A DNA stretch of 64,000 bases, from NCBI GenBank assembly GCA_963699015.1, contig CAVOSX010000005.1, positions 186,001-250,000 on the forward strand. Direction: 5' to 3'. The position numbers and the translations under genes were made by a program. Below are positions 60,453 to 64,000 of this stretch, one piece after another; position 1 is the first letter of the stretch, and the number at the start of each line of letters is the position of its first letter. The notes beneath the pieces are model-generated. The model made no database searches, was not told the origin of the DNA, and saw only the letters and a list, made by a program, of their open reading frames with translations. The DNA is from PALSA-505 sp963699015. GTDB lineage: Bacteria > Actinomycetota > Actinomycetes > Streptosporangiales > Streptosporangiaceae.

Positions 60453-60527
60453 GCTCATTTCGCAGCCGCGGGCTTCCCCGGCGGCAGATCACCGGGGAAG
60501 GCCGCGGCAGGCCAGGGCCGTACCGGC

Positions 60528-61655
60528 TCAGTGCAGCAGGTTGAGCGTGTTCGTCGCGTCGTCCACGTAGTAGACGCCGGATCCGCCCGGCGCCACGGCC
60601 AGGCCGAACAGCGCGCCTGCCCCCGGCGGGCTGCCGGAGGAGTCGAGCGTCATCGTGGCGACCTGGAGACCGGACGGCGTTGTCTCCACGATGTTCCCGT
60701 CGGCGGAGTTGACCGTGAGGATGTGGCCGTTCGGAGCGATGACCAGGCCGAGCGGGCCGTTGAGCGCGCTGCCCTGGCTCACGGTTACGCCGCGCCCGGC
60801 GCTGGTGGACCGGATCATCGCGTCGGGGATCGCGGCGATCCGGCTGGACAGGGTATCGGCGACGTAGAGCGTGCCGTTCGCGCCGACCCCGAGCCCGGTC
60901 GGCCCGATCACCAGCGCGGCCGGGTCGGTCCGCTGGGGGAAGCCCGAGCCGATCCTGGTCGCCCCGACGATCTGCGGCGGGTTAGCACCGGACTGGGCAA
61001 GCACCAGCCGGACCACGGTGCCCCGGTGCACGACCTGGCCGCCCGCGGCCGCGGTGCCGTTGAGCACATTGGTGACGAACAGCTCGGCGAACGGGCCGGA
61101 CTGCACCTCAGCCATGTCCCACGGCCCGTTGATGCCGTGCCCGGTGAAGGTCTCCACGACCCTGCCCATGCTGTTCAGCACCAGCAGGCAGCCGGTACCG
61201 GTGAGGACCGTCCCGCCGTGCGAGGTGGGCAGGCTGCCCACGATCACCCAGCCGCCGTTCAGTATTTCCAGCGATGTGGTCAGCCCGATGCCGCCCGGGC
61301 ACGGCGAGGGCAGCCGGTGCGGGTTGATCCGGGCGAACTGGGTGACCGTACCGTCGCGGGCGACCTGAACGATCGTGGTCCCGGTGCCCTGCACGTTCTT
61401 GGAGTTGTTGAAGTTGCTGATCAGGACGTCACCCCGGACCAGGTTGCCCTGGTTCCGCGGGACGACGGCGGTGCCATACGGATTGACGTCTCCGTTCGCG
61501 GGCACCGTGGACGCGATCCTGGTCGTAGTGTGGAATCGTCCGATAAATGATCTGGGGCTACTCGCCGACGCCGGCGCGATGGCCAGTCCTGCTGTCAGCA
61601 CCCCGGCCGCCGCTGTGGCCACTGCCGCCCGGGTAATCCGTTTTGTTCCCTGCAT
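60528..61655 (-). CDS. Secreted NHL/YncE-like beta-propeller protein
   Basis: 375 residues. Signal MQGTKRITRAAVATAAAGVL with cleavage near ASASS. Repeated strands such as NPYGTAVVPRNQGNLVRGDV, LISNFNN, GPTGLGVGANGTLYVADTLS, GPLGLVIAPNGHILTVNSAD and LFGLAVAPGGSGVYYVDDAT have the NHL/SMP-30 blade pattern. No metal or catalytic residues are recognised. Probably extracellular binding. Convergent with the G1 peptidase gene. Confidence 0.85.
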   Translation of the reverse strand: MQGTKRITRAAVATAAAGVLTAGLAIAPASASSPRSFIGRFHTTTRIASTVPANGDVNPYGTAVVPRNQGNLVRGDVLISNFNNSKNVQGTGTTIVQVARDGTVTQFARINPHRLPSPCPGGIGLTTSLEILNGGWVIVGSLPTSHGGTVLTGTGCLLVLNSMGRVVETFTGHGINGPWDMAEVQSGPFAELFVTNVLNGTAAAGGQVVHRGTVVRLVLAQSGANPPQIVGATRIGSGFPQRTDPAALVIGPTGLGVGANGTLYVADTLSSRIAAIPDAMIRSTSAGRGVTVSQGSALNGPLGLVIAPNGHILTVNSADGNIVETTPSGLQVATMTLDSSGSPPGAGALFGLAVAPGGSGVYYVDDATNTLNLLH

Positions 61656-61881
61656 TCTCCTTACTCCCTCCTGACAAGGTAGGTTTCAGCGGCGCAGCCT
61701 GAAAGCGCGGAGCCAGCGGCGCCGCTTCCCCTGGCACGGAAGCAACAGCCGCCCGGTTCAGCAGAAAATCCGTCTTGACCTGCGACAGGCCAGGATATTA
61801 GTACGGCTTTACGCGGAGCCGTTCGGCCGAATCGAATTTCGCCGGTTTCCGGCCGCAGGAAATGCAGGAGGAGGGAATCCC

Positions 61882-62589
61882 ATGACCGATTCAGCAGACG
61901 TGGCCGGGGCCGCCGCGGCCATGGTCAGCGTCCGCGGAGAGGCCACGGTCGAGGCTGATCCGGAGATAGCAGTGTTCTCGGTCAGCGTGAGCGCGCGGGA
62001 CCGGGACCGCCGCGAAACACTGGCCAGCCTGTCACGGCGCAATGACCAGCTCCTGGCCCTGGTGCGGTCGTTCGGTGCGGCCATCGAGAAGGCCGAGACC
62101 AGCGAGGTATCGGTTTACCCCGAGTTGCGGCGGGGGCGGGAGGAGAAGGTCCGCTGGTATCGCGGCACGATACGGACCAGGCTGACCGTTGCCGATCTGG
62201 CCGTGGTCGGCGAGCTGGTCGGCCGGATCTCCGATATCGAACTGTGTGTCATAGCCGGGCCGTGGTGGGAGCTGCGGCCCGATTCCCCCGTCCACCGCGA
62301 GGCCCGGGTGAGCGCCGCGCGCGATGCCGTCACCCGGGCGGCCGAGTACGCGGCGGCGGTCGGCAGCCGGCTGACTGGCCTGGTCGAGCTGGCCGACACG
62401 GACCTGGGCGGCGGAGGCCACCCGGCGCGGATGGTCGCTGCCGCGCGTGCCGCCCCGGCGTACGAGGCGGAGGAGGCTCCCGCCGTGATCGACATGGAGC
62501 CCGAAACGCAGGTCGTGCAGGCCAGCGTGGAGGCACGGTTCACGATGACGCAGCCCGCGTCGCTGCAGGGTGGCGACCCGGCCCGATAA
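61882..62589 (+). CDS. SIMPL-domain (DUF541) protein
   Basis: 235 residues from ATG 61882, preceded by GGAGGAGGG. MVSVRGEATVEADPEIAVFS, then LASLSRRNDQLLALVRSFGA and RTRLTVADLAVVGELVGRIS, followed by AARDAVTRAAEYAAAVGSRL are the SIMPL pattern (BP26/OMP28-like fold). Unlike most, no signal peptide is present, so it is likely cytoplasmic. Function unknown; relatives are tied to oxidative stress or signalling. Confidence 0.88.
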   Translation: MTDSADVAGAAAAMVSVRGEATVEADPEIAVFSVSVSARDRDRRETLASLSRRNDQLLALVRSFGAAIEKAETSEVSVYPELRRGREEKVRWYRGTIRTRLTVADLAVVGELVGRISDIELCVIAGPWWELRPDSPVHREARVSAARDAVTRAAEYAAAVGSRLTGLVELADTDLGGGGHPARMVAAARAAPAYEAEEAPAVIDMEPETQVVQASVEARFTMTQPASLQGGDPAR

Positions 62590-62660
62590 GGCGGAGCGTT
62601 TGTATCGCCGTAGCGACGCGAATGCTCCTCGCTGACGGGAGCACCCTGCGGGCGGCGGGG

Positions 62661-63890
62661 ATGTGCGAGGCTGCTCGGGTGCTGGTCCTGGCGGTCGTGA
62701 GCGCGCTGGCCGCGGTGGCGTGGCTGTACCTGCTCATCGGTCACGGCGGCTACTGGCTGACCGGACAGCGGCTGCCGCCGGCGAGCACGGCCCCGGCCGC
62801 ATGGCCGCCGGTCAGCGCGGTGATGCCGGCCCGGGACGAGGCCACGATGCTGCCGGTCACGCTGCCTGCGCTGCTGGACCAGGACTACCCGGGTGACTTC
62901 GAGGTGATCCTCGTCGACGACGGCAGCGCGGACGGCACGGCCGAGGTGGCCGAGCGCCTGGGCCTCGGCACCCGGCGCGGCCTGCGGGTCATCGCGGGCA
63001 GCCCGCCTCCGCCGGCGTGGGCCGGCAAGGTATGGGCGATGGCACAGGGTGCGGAGCAGGCCGGCCGCGCGGGCTACCTGCTGTTCACCGATGCCGACAT
63101 CGCCTGCTCGGCCGGGACGCTGACCGCGCTCGTCGCCGCCGCGGAGGGCGACGACCGGGACCTGGTCTCCCAGATGGCCCTGCTGCGCGCCGAATCGTTC
63201 TGGGAGCGGGCGATCGTCCCCGCCTTCGTGTACTTCTTCGCCCAGCTCTATCCGTTCCGGCGGGTCAATCGCCCCGGCGCGCGCACGGCGGCCGCGGCCG
63301 GCGGCTGCATGCTGGTCCGCCGCCGCGCCCTGGACGCGTCCGGCGGGCTGGCCGGCATCCGAGGCGCCCGTATCGATGACGTGGCCCTCGGCCGCCAGCT
63401 CAAGCGGCGCCACGGCGGTCGCTGCTGGCTGGGACTGACGACCGGGGTCAGCAGCGTGCGGCCGTATCCCGGACTGGCCGGCCTGTGGCACATGATCGCG
63501 CGCAGCGCCTACCTCCAGCTGCGCTACTCGCCTGTGCTGCTCGCCGGGACGATCGCCGGCCTGGCGTGGCTGTACGCGCTGCCGCCCGCCGCCGCACTGG
63601 CCGGGATCGCGGCCCTGGCCCTGGGCGGCGGCGCCGCGGCGGCCTGGTGCGCCGGGGCCGGGCTGGCGGGCTGGGCGCTGATGGCGGTCAGCTTCGTGCC
63701 GATGCTGCGGCTCTACCGGCTGTCGGTGCTGCGCGCGCCCTGCCTGCCGCTGATCGCCGCGCTGTACGCCGCGATGACCCTCGACTCGGCCCGGCGGCAC
63801 TACGCCGGCCAGGGCGGACAGTGGAAGGGCCGGGTCAGCCCGGCTGGCTCGCGGCCACCGCCGCCTCGACGATCCGGCCTACGGCGATGA
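62661..63890 (+). CDS. GT2 glycosyltransferase, HpnB-like
   Basis: 409 residues from ATG 62661 (ATG 62622 also possible). N-terminal membrane helix LVLAVVSALAAVAWLYLLIG; GT-A domain with VSAVMPARDEATMLPVTLPA, VILVDDGSADGTAEVAERLG, GYLLFTDADIACSAGTLTAL (DxD) and ARIDDVALGRQLKRRHGGRC; then about four C-terminal helices. This layout matches hopene-associated glycosyltransferase HpnB. No other hopanoid gene is in the window, so the assignment to that pathway is tentative. The 3' end overlaps the convergent amidase gene by 56 bases. Confidence 0.82.
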   Translation: MCEAARVLVLAVVSALAAVAWLYLLIGHGGYWLTGQRLPPASTAPAAWPPVSAVMPARDEATMLPVTLPALLDQDYPGDFEVILVDDGSADGTAEVAERLGLGTRRGLRVIAGSPPPPAWAGKVWAMAQGAEQAGRAGYLLFTDADIACSAGTLTALVAAAEGDDRDLVSQMALLRAESFWERAIVPAFVYFFAQLYPFRRVNRPGARTAAAAGGCMLVRRRALDASGGLAGIRGARIDDVALGRQLKRRHGGRCWLGLTTGVSSVRPYPGLAGLWHMIARSAYLQLRYSPVLLAGTIAGLAWLYALPPAAALAGIAALALGGGAAAAWCAGAGLAGWALMAVSFVPMLRLYRLSVLRAPCLPLIAALYAAMTLDSARRHYAGQGGQWKGRVSPAGSRPPPPRRSGLRR

Positions 63891-64000
63891 GCAGTTCCTC
63901 GCCGCCGCTGGGCCCGACGAGCTGAAGCGAGGCCGGAAAATTCTTCCGAACGGGCACGGGCAGCGCAAGCGCCGGAAGGCCGGTCACGTTGACCGGCGCG
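63835..64000 (-). CDS. Amidase, C-terminal part (truncated by window edge)
   Basis: Minus-strand frame to TGA at 63835: PVNVTGLPALALPVPVRKNF, PASLQLVGPSGGEELLIAVG then RIVEAAVAASQPG. This is the typical end of amidase-signature (GatA/AtzF-like) enzymes (NxxGxPAxxxP, P-xxLQxxGP). The Ser-Ser-Lys catalytic part lies beyond the window. Confidence 0.75.
   Translation of the reverse strand, partial: APVNVTGLPALALPVPVRKNFPASLQLVGPSGGEELLIAVGRIVEAAVAASQPG

Overview
The window is GC-rich actinobacterial chromosome: G/C-heavy third codon positions, many GTG starts, 4- and 8-base stop/start overlaps, a bacterial proteasome activator (Bpa), STAS and HATPase regulators, and galactofuranan enzymes of mycobacterial type. 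I cannot name the species. A non-mycobacterial actinomycete of the Streptosporangiales kind is a reasonable guess, not a finding.

Layout. Positions 1-12200 are mostly core. They hold the 3' end of a broken ricin-type lectin gene, an ABC-2 polysaccharide exporter pair, a MarR regulator with a palindromic operator, HATPase and STAS regulators, a GT2/GT-C glycosyltransferase pair, pheA, bpa, and a large EspI/ParA-like ATPase with a Tyr/Gly/Gln-rich N-terminus. Positions 12523-18946 form a decayed genomic island. It sits in a tRNA-Ser(UGA) gene, is bounded by an imperfect ~90 bp direct repeat, and carries an integrase remnant, Nudix, VOC, SRPBCC, APH and IS481 pieces. Positions 18947-26200 are accessory and partly degraded: a kelch-like secreted protein, two related hypothetical genes, a frameshifted Pr6Pr-like gene, YidB, IS630 and rhodanese fragments, and a STAS-zinc finger fusion. 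Positions 26264-36723 are an envelope glycan locus with glf, glfT2, a GlfT1-like GT2, another GT2, two large GT-C membrane enzymes and a sulfotransferase. Positions 37021-46253 hold a DMFase-beta-like protein, purC, an AhpD-like gene beside a frameshifted MocR regulator, an AAA ATPase, a twice-frameshifted acyl-CoA synthetase, and a sigma factor with its membrane partner. A second island runs from tRNA-Ser(GCU) at 46347 to a 23 bp perfect repeat of the tRNA end at 53393-53415. It holds a DUF2637 gene cluster, an IS3 element, a PHP-domain secreted protein and an apparently orphaned c-di-AMP-type riboswitch. The rest (53416-64000) has an alpha/beta hydrolase between direct repeats, an integrase fragment, secreted proteins, DUF1622, a GT4, PAP2, a G1 peptidase, a beta-propeller protein, a SIMPL protein, an HpnB-like GT2 and the end of an amidase gene.

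How it fits together. The exporter (398-2333), GlfT1-like and GlfT2 enzymes, Glf, Bpa and PheA recall genes found around the mycobacterial arabinogalactan region. This suggests a lipid-linked galactofuranan built in the cytoplasm and exported, perhaps decorated by the GT-C enzymes and the adjacent sulfotransferase.

Caution. At least six otherwise conserved genes are broken by what look like single-base indels, several in homopolymers. Either the assembly has residual indel errors or many genes are decaying; raw reads would decide. All family calls come from motifs recognised by eye, with no database search.
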